Under the pieces are notes generated by a model. It saw only the letters and a program-made list of their open reading frames with translations. It did no database searches and was not told the DNA's origin. Of a stretch of DNA of 64,000 nt, positions 16,926-28,894 are shown piece after piece. Each line of letters starts with the position of its first letter. Within the stretch, counting starts at the first letter, position 1. Source of the DNA: Methanothermobacter tenebrarum. Its GTDB lineage: Archaea; Methanobacteriota; Methanobacteria; Methanobacteriales; DSM-23052. The stretch is taken from assembly GCF_003264935.1 (NCBI RefSeq), contig NZ_QLOE01000005.1:44582-108581 (forward strand), read 5' to 3'. Both the position numbers and the translations under genes were made by a program.

Positions 16926-18551
16926 GTGGGAGGCGATAATATTTCGACTGGTATAACAGTACTATGCATGCTATGCATGGTACTGGCAGCAGTAGGTACC
17001 AGTTACGCCCAAGAAAACACAACCACAAACTTTGAAATGCATGATAACAATGCGCAATTAAGCGAAGAGAAAATCAACGAAACCCCCACCATTATGGGAA
17101 AAAACCCCAAAGTCAATGAAACAAGCCAACAGGCAGCATATAACGATGAAGAGAATGTAAAGGCCGTGGAACCCTCAGATATCGAGGATGCGGCGGTCCG
17201 GGTTAACAAGTTCGTCCAAGAGAACGGAAAACTCCCAAAGTATGTGAGAATCAAAAATTCAGAGGTTAGCATGCCAGAATACTTATACCTCCTCACAGCA
17301 TCCCTAAAAGGTGGGGATACCATCATAAAGAACGTGGAACCACCCGAAAACTCCACTGGAAGCACAGTGGCTGGTTCAATAAAATTAAATGACTACCTCG
17401 AACTTGCAAATAGGGTGTACAATTTCATAAAATCAGAAAATAGAGCACCCTCCTATGCAACCTACCAAGGCTTTAAAATCAGATTCGAATCCCTCGTATG
17501 GCTATTCACAAAAGCCATCAACTTCAAAGTAACAAATCAACGCCTGCCCAATTATATAGACCTTGAAAAACTTAATAAAATAGGCACATACACTATAGAC
17601 AATAACAATCCAAGCAGCACCTCAGGAAGTGCTGCTAATGGCAATTCAATAGCTATCAAAGACATCCTAAATGCCGCAGTTTCACTTAAAAGTTTCATAG
17701 AAAAAAATCAGCGCCTACCCACATATGTGCAGGTGGCAAATCAAAAAATAAACTTGAACCAATTCCTATACCTCATGGCTAAAAGCATAAACCAAATAAA
17801 TAACGGGAAAAACACACCCATCAGCCTAATAGAAGCTAATGACGCGCCAAACCCTTCGGGGACCACTACAGGCGAGCTTAAACTCACAGAATATGTTCAA
17901 GTCGCGAAGAATGTCGCAGATTTCATTGAAACCAATAGAAGATCACCAAATTATGTCACGACAAGTATTGGGAAAGTATACTATCCCACTATAATCTATG
18001 CTATGAGCAGAATACTTACATTCTACAAGGAAAATAACAGATTACCTAAAATAGTAACAATAAAAGGGGTATACAATCAAAATCAGAATACAAACAATGA
18101 AATTAGCCAGTATCTTGTCGCCACAGCAAACTGTCAGGTGAACGATCCTAGTATCCAAGCATTAGCGGCCCAGTTAACCAATGGCCTTACAAGCGAATGG
18201 GATAAGGCCAAAGCCGTCTTTAACTGGGTCAGAGACAACATAGACTACAGCTTCTATTATAATACGAAGTACGGTGCTGTCGGAACCCTCAGGTATCGGA
18301 CTGCTAACTGTTGTGACCATGCGCATCTTGTTGTGGCACTTGCAAGGGCAGCTGGGTTACCAGCACGATACAAACATGGGATCTGCACATTCTCCAGCGG
18401 AACCTATGGACATGTCTGGGCGCAAATCTACATTGGGGGTACATGGTACGATGCAGATGCAACAAGCATCAGAAACAGTCTTGGCGTAATAAACAATTGG
18501 AACACAACAACCGGGAAAATACTAGGAACCTACGCAAGCCTACCATTTTAA
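16926..18551 (+). CDS. Secreted pseudomurein-binding transglutaminase-like protein (pseudomurein endoisopeptidase type)
   Basis: 541 residues. A signal peptide (ITVLCMLCMVLAAVGTSYAQ) is followed by a Thr/Asn-rich linker. Four pseudomurein-binding repeats come next, at about 80-125, 155-215, 245-305 and 325-385; each has the VxxFIExNxRLPxYV and YLMAKSI pattern. A C-terminal transglutaminase fold has a visible triad: Cys in TANCCDHAHL (462/463), His in YGHVWAQIY (496), Asp in WYDADA (509). This matches phage enzymes PeiP/PeiW, which cut the cross-link peptide of pseudomurein, so it is likely a host autolysin or wall-remodelling enzyme, or a captured phage lysin. The start is odd: GTG 16926 overlaps GGGAGG, and the first codon well spaced after it is ATT at 16941. 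Confidence 0.87.
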   Translation: MGGDNISTGITVLCMLCMVLAAVGTSYAQENTTTNFEMHDNNAQLSEEKINETPTIMGKNPKVNETSQQAAYNDEENVKAVEPSDIEDAAVRVNKFVQENGKLPKYVRIKNSEVSMPEYLYLLTASLKGGDTIIKNVEPPENSTGSTVAGSIKLNDYLELANRVYNFIKSENRAPSYATYQGFKIRFESLVWLFTKAINFKVTNQRLPNYIDLEKLNKIGTYTIDNNNPSSTSGSAANGNSIAIKDILNAAVSLKSFIEKNQRLPTYVQVANQKINLNQFLYLMAKSINQINNGKNTPISLIEANDAPNPSGTTTGELKLTEYVQVAKNVADFIETNRRSPNYVTTSIGKVYYPTIIYAMSRILTFYKENNRLPKIVTIKGVYNQNQNTNNEISQYLVATANCQVNDPSIQALAAQLTNGLTSEWDKAKAVFNWVRDNIDYSFYYNTKYGAVGTLRYRTANCCDHAHLVVALARAAGLPARYKHGICTFSSGTYGHVWAQIYIGGTWYDADATSIRNSLGVINNWNTTTGKILGTYASLPF

Positions 18552-18568
18552 AGGCCACCATATTTTCT

Positions 18569-18606
18569 TGGGAGGGGGAGAAAAACTCTCCCATTTATTT
18601 CTTTTT
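18569..18606 (+). terminator. Hairpin-plus-U-tract terminator after the transglutaminase gene
   Basis: GGGAG...CTCCC stem (18571-18593) followed by a T-rich run (ATTTATTTCTTTTTT), 18-30 bases after the stop codon. Confidence 0.65.
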
Positions 18607-19413
18607 TCAAATATTATGAGAATGTTCCTAGAATGCGAAACAGCCCCCCATCAAGGGGAGCTGGGGGAGGCTGAAACAATGATCTTGGATCGGAAGGATG
18701 ATCCCATAACATTTTCATGCTTATCTCCAAGGTTTAGAATGAAAGAGTCTAGGATTTTCACTGTAGACAATGAAAGAGACTTTTATGGGCTTATTTTTTG
18801 GAATTCATTGTAAAAGGCGCAAATATAAGTAAAAAGGATATGATATGTATAACCTATCACTATAACCAATAAAAGGGCATGATTGTGAAGAAAAAAAATG
18901 ATTTCCCCCAATACTCGATACCATCTAAAAAAAGCCGATGGGAGGGTTCAATGGGGTGTTATTCCCCCTCAATGGTCAAAGTAAAATTCGATTTTAAAAT
19001 CTGAGAAATTCGAAGCCCAATGAAGGGTACGAAAATACTATAAAGGGTTGGTAAATGACAGATTATAAGGGGGATACAATTTACAGATTAATCTTAAAGA
19101 TTTAAGGGATGATCTTTAATACTTCAATCTTAAGATATTATAAATTAACTTGTGCTAGTTTGAAGTTGGCAGTTTAGTTTCTCAGACAACAGTAACTTAA
19201 TGGCACATTCCAGATAACAAATATGAAAAATGGGAAACTCCTCCTCGAAAGCAACAAGATGAAACCACACACCAATTTACATCATATTATCCTAGGGGAG
19301 CATGAAAGGCTAAAAAAAGTGATATGTAATCCAAAGTTTAAAGGAGAAAGCACACCCCCCCAATGTGTGTGGGGGGCTTCGATTTTTCCCTGTGATCATA
19401 GGAGGAATGAAAA
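18607..19413. other. Intergenic region without a convincing gene, with G/C-run hairpins
   Basis: About 800 bases. One hairpin at 18639-18675 pairs CAGCCCCCC with GGGGGAGGCTG. A second at 19352-19377 pairs CACACCCCCC with GTGGGGGG and is followed by TTCGATTTTT, so it may be a terminator. Two open frames (18568-18813 and 19223-19468) have no recognisable motif; the second runs into the LutA-like gene. I see no RNA gene. Confidence 0.5.
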
Positions 19414-20112
19414 TTGGATCTTATATATTTTAGAGGTTGTATGGGCCGAAAAAAGGTTCCCGAGATAGTCAAGGCCACAGAACAAATCTTAGATCATGCC
19501 GGAGTCTCTTATAGGATCCTTGAGGATGAAAAGTGTTGCGGTTCAGTGCTGCTTCGCACAGGCTTCCTTGAAGATGCCGAGGAAAGGATAATGGAAAATT
19601 TAACCATATTATCCGGTTCTAGGTTGCTTGTATCATGTGCCGGCTGTTACAGGACGTTTAAAATAGATTATCCTCGCCTATTTAATGTTAAGATAGATGT
19701 TATCCATAGTTCCCAATTATTCCATCAATTATTAAAGGAAGGTAGAATCCAAATTAGAGGAGATTTAAAGGTTACATATCATGACCCCTGCCACCTTGCA
19801 AGGCATTGTGGAGAATATGATGCCCCAAGGAAGGTCTTAGAGGCTATTGGAACCCTTGTGGAAATGGAAGAACATCAAGTGAATGCCCAATGTTGTGGCG
19901 CTGGTGGTGGTGTGAAGGCAGCATACCCCCACCTTGCAGAGAAAATAGCCAAGAAGAGGATAGAACAAGCCCTTGATACCGGGGCGGAGATACTCTGTAC
20001 AACTTGTCCATTCTGTAAATACAACCTACAATTTCACGGGATGAAAGTAATGGACATTTCTGAGATTATAGTTAGCCTCATGGGGGTGCCAAAATCCGCG
20101 AAAATCAACTGA
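19414..20112 (+). CDS. LutA/HdrB-like (Fe-S)-binding protein with two CCG domains
   Basis: 232 residues from TTG 19414, eight bases after GGAGG. It has two cysteine-rich CCG domains: CCGSVLLRTGF...SCAGCYR in the first half and QCCGAGGGVKAA...CTTCPFCKYNL in the second. These are the cluster-binding motifs of heterodisulfide reductase HdrB, LutA and GlpC-type subunits. It probably passes electrons with the LutB-like protein next door. No lactate pathway is otherwise visible and no LutC is adjacent, so the substrate is unknown. Confidence 0.85.
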   Translation: MDLIYFRGCMGRKKVPEIVKATEQILDHAGVSYRILEDEKCCGSVLLRTGFLEDAEERIMENLTILSGSRLLVSCAGCYRTFKIDYPRLFNVKIDVIHSSQLFHQLLKEGRIQIRGDLKVTYHDPCHLARHCGEYDAPRKVLEAIGTLVEMEEHQVNAQCCGAGGGVKAAYPHLAEKIAKKRIEQALDTGAEILCTTCPFCKYNLQFHGMKVMDISEIIVSLMGVPKSAKIN

Positions 20113-20153
20113 AAAACCTCAATGAATCCTTCAGGATATTAGCTGAAAGAAGA

Positions 20154-21287
20154 GTGGAAATAACAGAAGATCCTCGGATAAAAGAGTTAAAAGAAACTGT
20201 GAAGAGTATAAGGGAAAATTCAATTAAAAACCTTGAAAGATTATTAGAAAAGGTGGGAGAATCCTTTGAGGACAATGATATAGAATTTTATATTGCAAAA
20301 AATGCAAAGAAAGCGAATAAAATCATCTATGACATCGTTAAGGACGAAAGGATAATCGCAAAGTCCAAATCTAACACGCTCTCTGAAATAAACATGGCAA
20401 AATTCCTCGAAAAAAAAGGCTTAAAAGTTATAGAAACAGACCTAGGTGATAGGATAATCCAACTAACAGATGATAGACCAATACACCCCACAGCCCCAGC
20501 CTTACACTTTAACATGCAAGAAATAGCTGACGTAATAACTGAGAAACTTAAAGTGAAAGTCAAAGCAAACCCAAAGGATATAATGGAGACCATAAAAGCA
20601 GATGTTCTCAATAAACTCGAAAATGTTAAAGTCGGGGTTACAGGGGCTAATGCAGTGGCAGCAGATGATGGTTCAATTGTAATGGTCCATAATGAAGGTA
20701 ACATAGGCTTGATTTCGCTCAAGGACACTCATATTATCGTATTCGGCATAGAAAAACTAGTAAGTACATTAGAAGAAGCTATATCAGTGGCTAAACTCGA
20801 AACAGCCTATGCCACCGGTTCAAGGGTTCCATCATATATAAGTGTGGTTTCAGGTCCCTCTAAGACAGCTGACATCCAAAAAATACTCCTAAAAAACATG
20901 TATGGCGCTCATAGGGTTGTAGCGATAGCCCTTGATAATGGTAGAAGCAAAGCCCCACCTGAATGTTTATGGTGCATAGGCTGTGGAACTTGTATAACAT
21001 CATGTCCAGTTTATAATATAGTAGGGTATGACTTTGGCTACAAGGGTTACCTTGGTGGTAGAGGCGTAGCATTCACAAATTTCATAGAAGGTGAAAAGGC
21101 AAGTTTTGATGCTGGAATATACATGTGCACACTCTGCAGCCGATGCACCACAACATGTCCACTTGAAATCCCCATAGCAGATATAATAGAAAAGGTAAGG
21201 TGTCAAGTACAAACGGCAGGTTACAAATTAGATCCCCATGAGAATATAAGGAAAAACATCAAAGAAACTGGAACACCCTTCAGATAG
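20154..21287 (+). CDS. LutB-like iron-sulfur protein with LUD domain
   Basis: 377 residues from the first standard start (GTG 20154). An N-terminal LUD domain (about 25-245, with VGVTGANAVAADDGSIVMVHNEGN) is followed by two 4Fe-4S motifs: CIGCGTCITSCP at about 274 and CTLCSRCTTTCP at about 325. It likely forms an oxidoreductase with the LutA-like protein. The start is doubtful: the frame stays open and protein-like upstream (IRENQLKNLNESFRILAERR) back to 20082 with no ATG, GTG or TTG. There is no ribosome-binding site before GTG 20154. One extra G in the G5 tract at 20082-20086 would put the upstream ATG at 20080 in frame. Confidence 0.8.
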   Translation: MEITEDPRIKELKETVKSIRENSIKNLERLLEKVGESFEDNDIEFYIAKNAKKANKIIYDIVKDERIIAKSKSNTLSEINMAKFLEKKGLKVIETDLGDRIIQLTDDRPIHPTAPALHFNMQEIADVITEKLKVKVKANPKDIMETIKADVLNKLENVKVGVTGANAVAADDGSIVMVHNEGNIGLISLKDTHIIVFGIEKLVSTLEEAISVAKLETAYATGSRVPSYISVVSGPSKTADIQKILLKNMYGAHRVVAIALDNGRSKAPPECLWCIGCGTCITSCPVYNIVGYDFGYKGYLGGRGVAFTNFIEGEKASFDAGIYMCTLCSRCTTTCPLEIPIADIIEKVRCQVQTAGYKLDPHENIRKNIKETGTPFR

Positions 21288-21622
21288 GGGGAAAACATGA
21301 AAACAATATTTTGGAGGCCTCCAGCATTCACCTAGGATTTTCACACTACCTCAGCTCATCCACAATCTTGAGTGTGGGGGGTTCACAGCTCAACCACCCC
21401 CAAGGGTTCATTAACGTGTAGGATATTCTCCAAATTCAAGTTTTGAACTCTCTATGGGGAGAAGCATCCCTATAAACATTTAAAGATTGGTAATATTTAA
21501 GTTTTCCCGGCTTCCAATCCCTTCACTTTCGAAAGGAAGTTAGCGCCGAAAAAGATAAAAAGGATGTTTTTCTGATAAAATAAAAAAATATTATCTTCAT
21601 TCTTATGAGGGAGGTTCATGAA
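21288..21622 (+). other. Intergenic region before mfnB
   Basis: About 330 bases without a gene. A perfect palindrome GGAGGCCTCC lies at 21311-21320. An inverted repeat TGGGGGGTT / AACCACCCCCA at about 21375-21411 may act as a terminator or transcript structure. An AT-rich tract just upstream of mfnB (21580-21600) probably holds its promoter. Confidence 0.4.
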
Positions 21623-22336
21623 TTGCTTCTACTAGTAAGTCCAATCAACCCAAAGGAGGCTATAGAGGCCATTAAAGGTGGCGCAGATATAATAGATGTG
21701 AAAAATCCCAAGGAAGGCTCCCTCGGAGCCAGCTTCCCATGGATTATAAGGGAGATAAGGAGGATAACACCTGATAACATGCTTGTAAGCGCCACGTTAG
21801 GTGATGTCCCATATAAGCCAGGCACGATTTCACTAGCCGCATTAGGCGCCCTTACAGCCGGGGCAGATTACATAAAAGTTGGCCTCTACGGGACGAAAAA
21901 TTCCAAAGAGGCAGTTGATGTGATGGAAAATGTTGTAAAAACAATAAAAGACGAGAAAAAGGAAGCTTTCGTGGTCGCGGCAGGATATGCCGACGCCCAC
22001 AGGGTAGGCTCCCTAGATCCGATGGAAATCCCTAATGTGGCCTATGAGGCCGGTGCCGATGTTGCAATGTTAGATACCGCTGTAAAGGATGGTAAAACCT
22101 TATTCGATTTCTTGAGTGTTGAAGAACTCCGAGATTTTGTTAGAGAAGCGCATAACCTAGGATTAAAAGCTGCATTGGCAGGTTCCATTAAAAAAGAACA
22201 ATTAAGGCCACTGGATGAGATTGGATGTGACATAGTGGGTGTAAGGGGAGCCGCATGCGTTGGAGGAGACCGCAACACAGGTACAATACACAGAAGTGCG
22301 GTTACAGAACTTAAAAGGTTAATAGAAGCTATTTAG
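21623..22336 (+). CDS. mfnB: (5-formylfuran-3-yl)methyl phosphate synthase
   Basis: 237 residues from TTG 21623, seven bases after GGGAGGT; the ATG at 21605 lies upstream of that site and would add six non-family residues. It is a TIM-barrel enzyme that condenses two glyceraldehyde 3-phosphate molecules into the furan ring of methanofuran, the first C1 carrier of methanogenesis. Key stretches: [29 protein letters not shown] with the catalytic Lys, [13 protein letters not shown], and [13 protein letters not shown] at the phosphate end. Near-identical motifs occur in M. jannaschii MfnB (MJ1099). guaB follows nine bases downstream. Confidence 0.95.
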   Translation: MLLLVSPINPKEAIEAIKGGADIIDVKNPKEGSLGASFPWIIREIRRITPDNMLVSATLGDVPYKPGTISLAALGALTAGADYIKVGLYGTKNSKEAVDVMENVVKTIKDEKKEAFVVAAGYADAHRVGSLDPMEIPNVAYEAGADVAMLDTAVKDGKTLFDFLSVEELRDFVREAHNLGLKAALAGSIKKEQLRPLDEIGCDIVGVRGAACVGGDRNTGTIHRSAVTELKRLIEAI

Positions 22337-24408
<2,072 letters not shown>

Positions 24409-24419
<11 letters not shown>

Positions 24420-24612
24420 TGTCAACGGTCCTGGGATTACGCCCCATCTCAAGTATGAACTTGTTCACCCGTTCAATCATGTCAATATAATGTTCTTTTC
24501 TTATCTTTTTACCATCAACGATAGCATATTCAGGGAGCATCCCAGTCTGGTTTTTGAATTCTAATATCTCATTAACCATCTCTCGATATTGCTCTAGGGT
24601 CAAACGCTCCAT
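24409..24612 (-). CDS. Small pseudomurein-binding-repeat protein without signal peptide
   Basis: 67 residues from ATG 24612. It consists almost entirely of one pseudomurein-binding repeat unit: YREMVNEILEFKNQTGMLPEYAIV followed by KIRKEHYIDMIERVNKFILEMGRNPRTV. This has the same helix-turn pattern as the repeats in the secreted protein at 16926-18551. It has no signal peptide or membrane anchor. It converges on mobA with an 11-base overlap. It could be a cytoplasmic binder of wall precursors, a small regulator, or a remnant of a larger gene; I see no sign of a lost N-terminus upstream. Confidence 0.65.
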
Positions 24613-24722
24613 TAATACCAACCATCAAACCCTTTTTATGTTATAATCATTCCAAATCTCCTCATATATAAATGATACGATTTTATTTTCTCACCTAAGC
24701 CATTTAATAAATGATTGACCAT

Positions 24723-25469
24723 TTATATTACATGTATTCTCGCTTCTGGGTCGAATGGATTTGTCCGGATTGCAAGTGAAAAAAGGTAAGGGTAATTCCC
24801 CATTAAATGCTCCATGTATTTTAACCATTCAGAGACAACACTTTTATAAGCGCGTTCCAAGTCGCCTTCAAGGTGCTCATAATCAGTCTTGGGCAAATTA
24901 TCAAATGATATTCTCTTCTCAAGCTCTTCCGTAAGATGGAAGATCGCCCAGAGCATGTCAGTGAAACTTTCATGCTCTAGAAGATTTGGGTTTTCCAATA
25001 AGCGTAGCATGAACCTCCGACGCTCACCCAAGAAAATTCTCAAATCATCTAGGAAAGGACTTTTACCCTCATCTAATGGTATTCTAGGATCATAGGCTCT
25101 TATCTTAGCCATTACCCTCTTAAACTTGTCTTCACTCCAATCCTGGCCTATTTTAAGATCTTCACGTATCCTTTCCGTGTTTATTTCGTGTTTTGAAACC
25201 TTTTCCAGGAACTCTGTTCCCACTTCACTGAAGAACGCCCCTATTACCATGTTAAGTTTTTCTAGGAGTATAGATTTTTCCCTTGCAGTTATAGCCGCCT
25301 CTATTACAAGGACAACTATAAGCACTTCTAGGGGTAAAAATGCAAGGTCAATCCCAATATAGAACAACTCATGCTTCGCATCCTTAAATATAAGATACAC
25401 TAGAATATAGAGTAATACAGAGGATAGAATGAGCATTATGCCAAGTTTAACCCTCCAGTTAATCTTCAT
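24723..25469 (-). CDS. Membrane-anchored protein of unknown function
   Basis: 248 residues. Two N-terminal transmembrane helices (about 10-30 and 38-60, YIGIDLAFLPLEVLIVVLVIE) are followed by a long charged, mostly helical cytoplasmic domain (about 65-245) with HESFTDMLWAIFHLTEELEKR in the middle. I do not recognise a named family. The ATG overlaps the cbiT stop (ATGA), so translation is coupled to cobamide synthesis, though a functional link is not obvious. Confidence 0.75.
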   Translation of the reverse strand: MKINWRVKLGIMLILSSVLLYILVYLIFKDAKHELFYIGIDLAFLPLEVLIVVLVIEAAITAREKSILLEKLNMVIGAFFSEVGTEFLEKVSKHEINTERIREDLKIGQDWSEDKFKRVMAKIRAYDPRIPLDEGKSPFLDDLRIFLGERRRFMLRLLENPNLLEHESFTDMLWAIFHLTEELEKRISFDNLPKTDYEHLEGDLERAYKSVVSEWLKYMEHLMGNYPYLFSLAIRTNPFDPEARIHVI

Positions 25470-26029
25470 CTCTGCCTACCCCATATAATTGATATTGGAT
25501 TATTAGCCAGCATCATAGTACCCCTCTCAAGAGGGTGCCCCCTCGCAATATTAACATCTATGATCCCATATTCAAACCCGAGCTTTTTGAACGTCTGGAT
25601 AGCCTCTATTTTAGTCTCAAGTAATATGGAAGTTACTATGATCCTCCCATGGCCTTTAAGTTTCCTTGCACCCACTTTTATGATCTTTGATAGTCTACCA
25701 CCGCTTCCCCCAATGACTATTATATCAAGATCCCCTATCTCCTTGAGGGCCTCCTCAGCATCATCATTGATCAATTCAACGTTTTCTCCAAGCCCATGCT
25801 TTATGAGGTTCTCCCTTGTAATTTTTATGGCCTGGGGGTTCTTATCTATAGCGTATACTCTATTGGCTCTTTTCGCAAACTCTAATGTGAAACCTCCCGT
25901 GCCGCAGCCAACATCAGCAACGGTCTCACCCCCATTCGGGTCCGCCTTGCACAAGACTAGACATCTAATCTCCTCCTTGGTGGGCCCGGGCACTCTATCA
26001 TCTTTTATGAAATCTTCATCGGGTATCAT
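25466..26029 (-). CDS. cbiT: Cobalt-precorrin-6B C15-methyltransferase (decarboxylating)
   Basis: 187 residues from MIPDEDFIKDDRVPGPT, the same beginning as the structurally known M. thermautotrophicus CbiT (MTH146). It methylates C15 and decarboxylates the acetate side chain in anaerobic corrinoid synthesis, using SAM. It has a class I methyltransferase fold with VADVGCGTGGFTLEFAK as the SAM loop and VIGGSGG. The upstream reading frame (11 more residues) is skipped because it overlaps ubiX and lacks conservation. A 14-base overlap with ubiX suggests one transcript. Confidence 0.93.
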   Translation of the reverse strand: MIPDEDFIKDDRVPGPTKEEIRCLVLCKADPNGGETVADVGCGTGGFTLEFAKRANRVYAIDKNPQAIKITRENLIKHGLGENVELINDDAEEALKEIGDLDIIVIGGSGGRLSKIIKVGARKLKGHGRIIVTSILLETKIEAIQTFKKLGFEYGIIDVNIARGHPLERGTMMLANNPISIIWGRQR

Positions 26030-26576
26030 GGCCAGTCCACCGTCTGAAAAGCCTGTTTTCAACTCCTAGAATGTCTAGTGCCTTGCCTGCTATGAAGTTG
26101 ACCATATCATCTATATTTTCTGGTTTATGGTAGAATCCTGGCATTGCAGGTAATATTATACCACCTTCCCTGCTCACTTTTAACATGTTTTCAAGGTGTA
26201 CATTCCTAAGTGGTGTTTCACGGGGTACTAGTATTAGTTTGCGTTTTTCTTTGAGGGAGACGTCAGCCGCCCGTGTAATAATGTTGTCAGCGTATCCTTG
26301 GGCTATGGCCGCCAAGGTTTTCATGCTACAAGGTGCTATTATCATCGCCTCGAAATTAAAGGAGCCGCTGCTTATTGGAGCTTCCAAATCATGGACATCA
26401 AAGTAGTGGTCTGCCAGTTCTTTTATCTCGTCTAGTTTCAGGCCGGTCTCATACTCTAGGATCTTGGACGCTGTATTAGTAACTAGGAGTGCTGTTTCTT
26501 TTTTCTCTGATAGGGCTTCTAGTATCCTTACACCATAGATTGTCCCACTGGCCCCTGTAATGGCTATTATGATCAT
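26016..26576 (-). CDS. ubiX: Flavin prenyltransferase
   Basis: 186 residues, full length. It prenylates FMN to make the cofactor of UbiD-type decarboxylases. Flavoprotein fold: IAITGASGTIYGVRILEAL at the N-terminus, the SSGSFNFEAMIIAPCSMKTLAAIAQG phosphate/flavin region and LVPRETPLRNVHLENML. In methanogens UbiD-type enzymes act in aromatic or menaquinone-like steps; no ubiD is in the window. It lies between the HD hydrolase gene and cbiT. Confidence 0.93.
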   Translation of the reverse strand: MIIIAITGASGTIYGVRILEALSEKKETALLVTNTASKILEYETGLKLDEIKELADHYFDVHDLEAPISSGSFNFEAMIIAPCSMKTLAAIAQGYADNIITRAADVSLKEKRKLILVPRETPLRNVHLENMLKVSREGGIILPAMPGFYHKPENIDDMVNFIAGKALDILGVENRLFRRWTGHDTR

Positions 26577-26589
26577 ACTATTTCAACCT

Positions 26590-27795
26590 TTAACTTGGGG
26601 TGGTGAGGCGTAGTTGTTTTTCGTGCCTTTTTATCTTCTTGGGGAGGTTGAGGTAATCATAGAAGTTGAAGTTTTTGAATTTCTCTGATTCTTCTGCGGG
26701 TGTATAAATACAGAGGTCTGCGTGGTTGAATCTCGCATCCCTTAATGCTCTGACTAGGCTGGAGATGTCGCTGAGTTTTACTATGGAGTCTCCACTATCT
26801 ACTTGGGTTTTCATCTCATCAAATGCAGGGTATTCTGGCACGTCTATTATAAGATAATCTGGGTCTATATTCATGTCATCAGCTATCTCCGACTCTGCCT
26901 TTAATATCTCGGATTCTGTGATCTTGAATATCCTCTCAGGGTCTTCTAGTTCATTTAATCGGATGGTGGCAGCCCTCTTCAAGAGATTCCTTGTATCTAA
27001 TCTTTTTATCATGTCACCTACTAATCCTGTTTCTCTTCGGCACATTGTTATAATGTCCATGTCATCGTAATGATAGATGCGTTTAGGGTCTATTTTATCT
27101 TCCATGATGAGCCTTTTAAGGCATCTTCTAAACATTGAATTTACTATCCTTGTGGTATGATGTTGGTAGACGCTTGGGTACATGAAATAACGTGCTAGGA
27201 GCATTGACTCTGCAGCTGGAACACCTTTCTTATCCAGTATCAGATCATCTTCGATTTTGATATTCTGGATTAGCCTTTCAACGTCTATTATACCATAGGC
27301 TACCCCAGTATAGTGGGAGTCCCTTAGGAGATAGTCCATCCTGTCGACGTCTATTTCACCGGAGATTGCCTGTCCAAGAACGCCCTCACCCTTGAGGGTG
27401 GCCTCTATCTCATCTAGGTCAAACTCTTCCATGAGTATATCTGAGATTACGGATTCTCTTATCACTTTTATTGTGAGTTCTTCATGGGATTCTGGGATCA
27501 CCGCCTCTGATACGTGTGAGAATGGCCCGTGGCCTAGATCATGTAATAGTGCGGATACTCTTAGTATACTTTTTTTATGTTTGTCTAATCCTAGTTGGTC
27601 TGCTAGTTGGGATGAGAGGTGCATTGTTCCGATGGAATGTTCAAAGCGGGTATGGTTTGCACCGGGATATATTAGGTTGGTGAAGCCTAGTTGTCTTATC
27701 CTTCTAAGTCTCTGGACTGGGGGTGTATCTATTAGTCTGATCTCGAAATCCTCTATTTGTAGGTTGCCGTGTATGCTGTCTCTTATAAATTTCAT
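26590..27795 (-). CDS. HD-superfamily phosphohydrolase
   Basis: 401 residues, ATG with GGGAGG upstream. HD-domain metal motifs: H in ANHTRFEHSIGTMHLS, HD in ALLHDLGHGPFSHVSE (about 65-75), and the D in SGEIDVDRMDYLLRDSHYTG. This pattern (R-FEHS...HDxGHGPFSH...DVDRxDYLxRD) is that of dNTPase/SAMHD1-like archaeal and bacterial HD proteins. It probably hydrolyses deoxynucleotides or other phosphates; the substrate is not proven. It lies between moaE and ubiX. Confidence 0.85.
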   Translation of the reverse strand: MKFIRDSIHGNLQIEDFEIRLIDTPPVQRLRRIRQLGFTNLIYPGANHTRFEHSIGTMHLSSQLADQLGLDKHKKSILRVSALLHDLGHGPFSHVSEAVIPESHEELTIKVIRESVISDILMEEFDLDEIEATLKGEGVLGQAISGEIDVDRMDYLLRDSHYTGVAYGIIDVERLIQNIKIEDDLILDKKGVPAAESMLLARYFMYPSVYQHHTTRIVNSMFRRCLKRLIMEDKIDPKRIYHYDDMDIITMCRRETGLVGDMIKRLDTRNLLKRAATIRLNELEDPERIFKITESEILKAESEIADDMNIDPDYLIIDVPEYPAFDEMKTQVDSGDSIVKLSDISSLVRALRDARFNHADLCIYTPAEESEKFKNFNFYDYLNLPKKIKRHEKQLRLTTPS

Positions 27796-27822
27796 TTCAA
27801 CCTCCCTAGTATGTGGGGGGGT

Positions 27823-28792
<970 letters not shown>

Positions 28793-28894
28793 TCACCCAA
28801 ATTAGGTCCATATAAGATTATTAAGATCTATGATTCAATATATATGTGGGGGATTAATCAACTTTATCGACTAATAATTACAAGGTGATCTAAG

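Noticed and set aside
18568..18813. 81-residue ORF after the transglutaminase gene
   Set aside because: It covers the terminator hairpin and a second hairpin, has no motif, and its composition is not protein-like.
19223..19468. 81-residue ORF before the LutA-like gene
   Set aside because: It spans a G/C-run hairpin and overlaps the well-supported TTG start and ribosome-binding site of the next gene.
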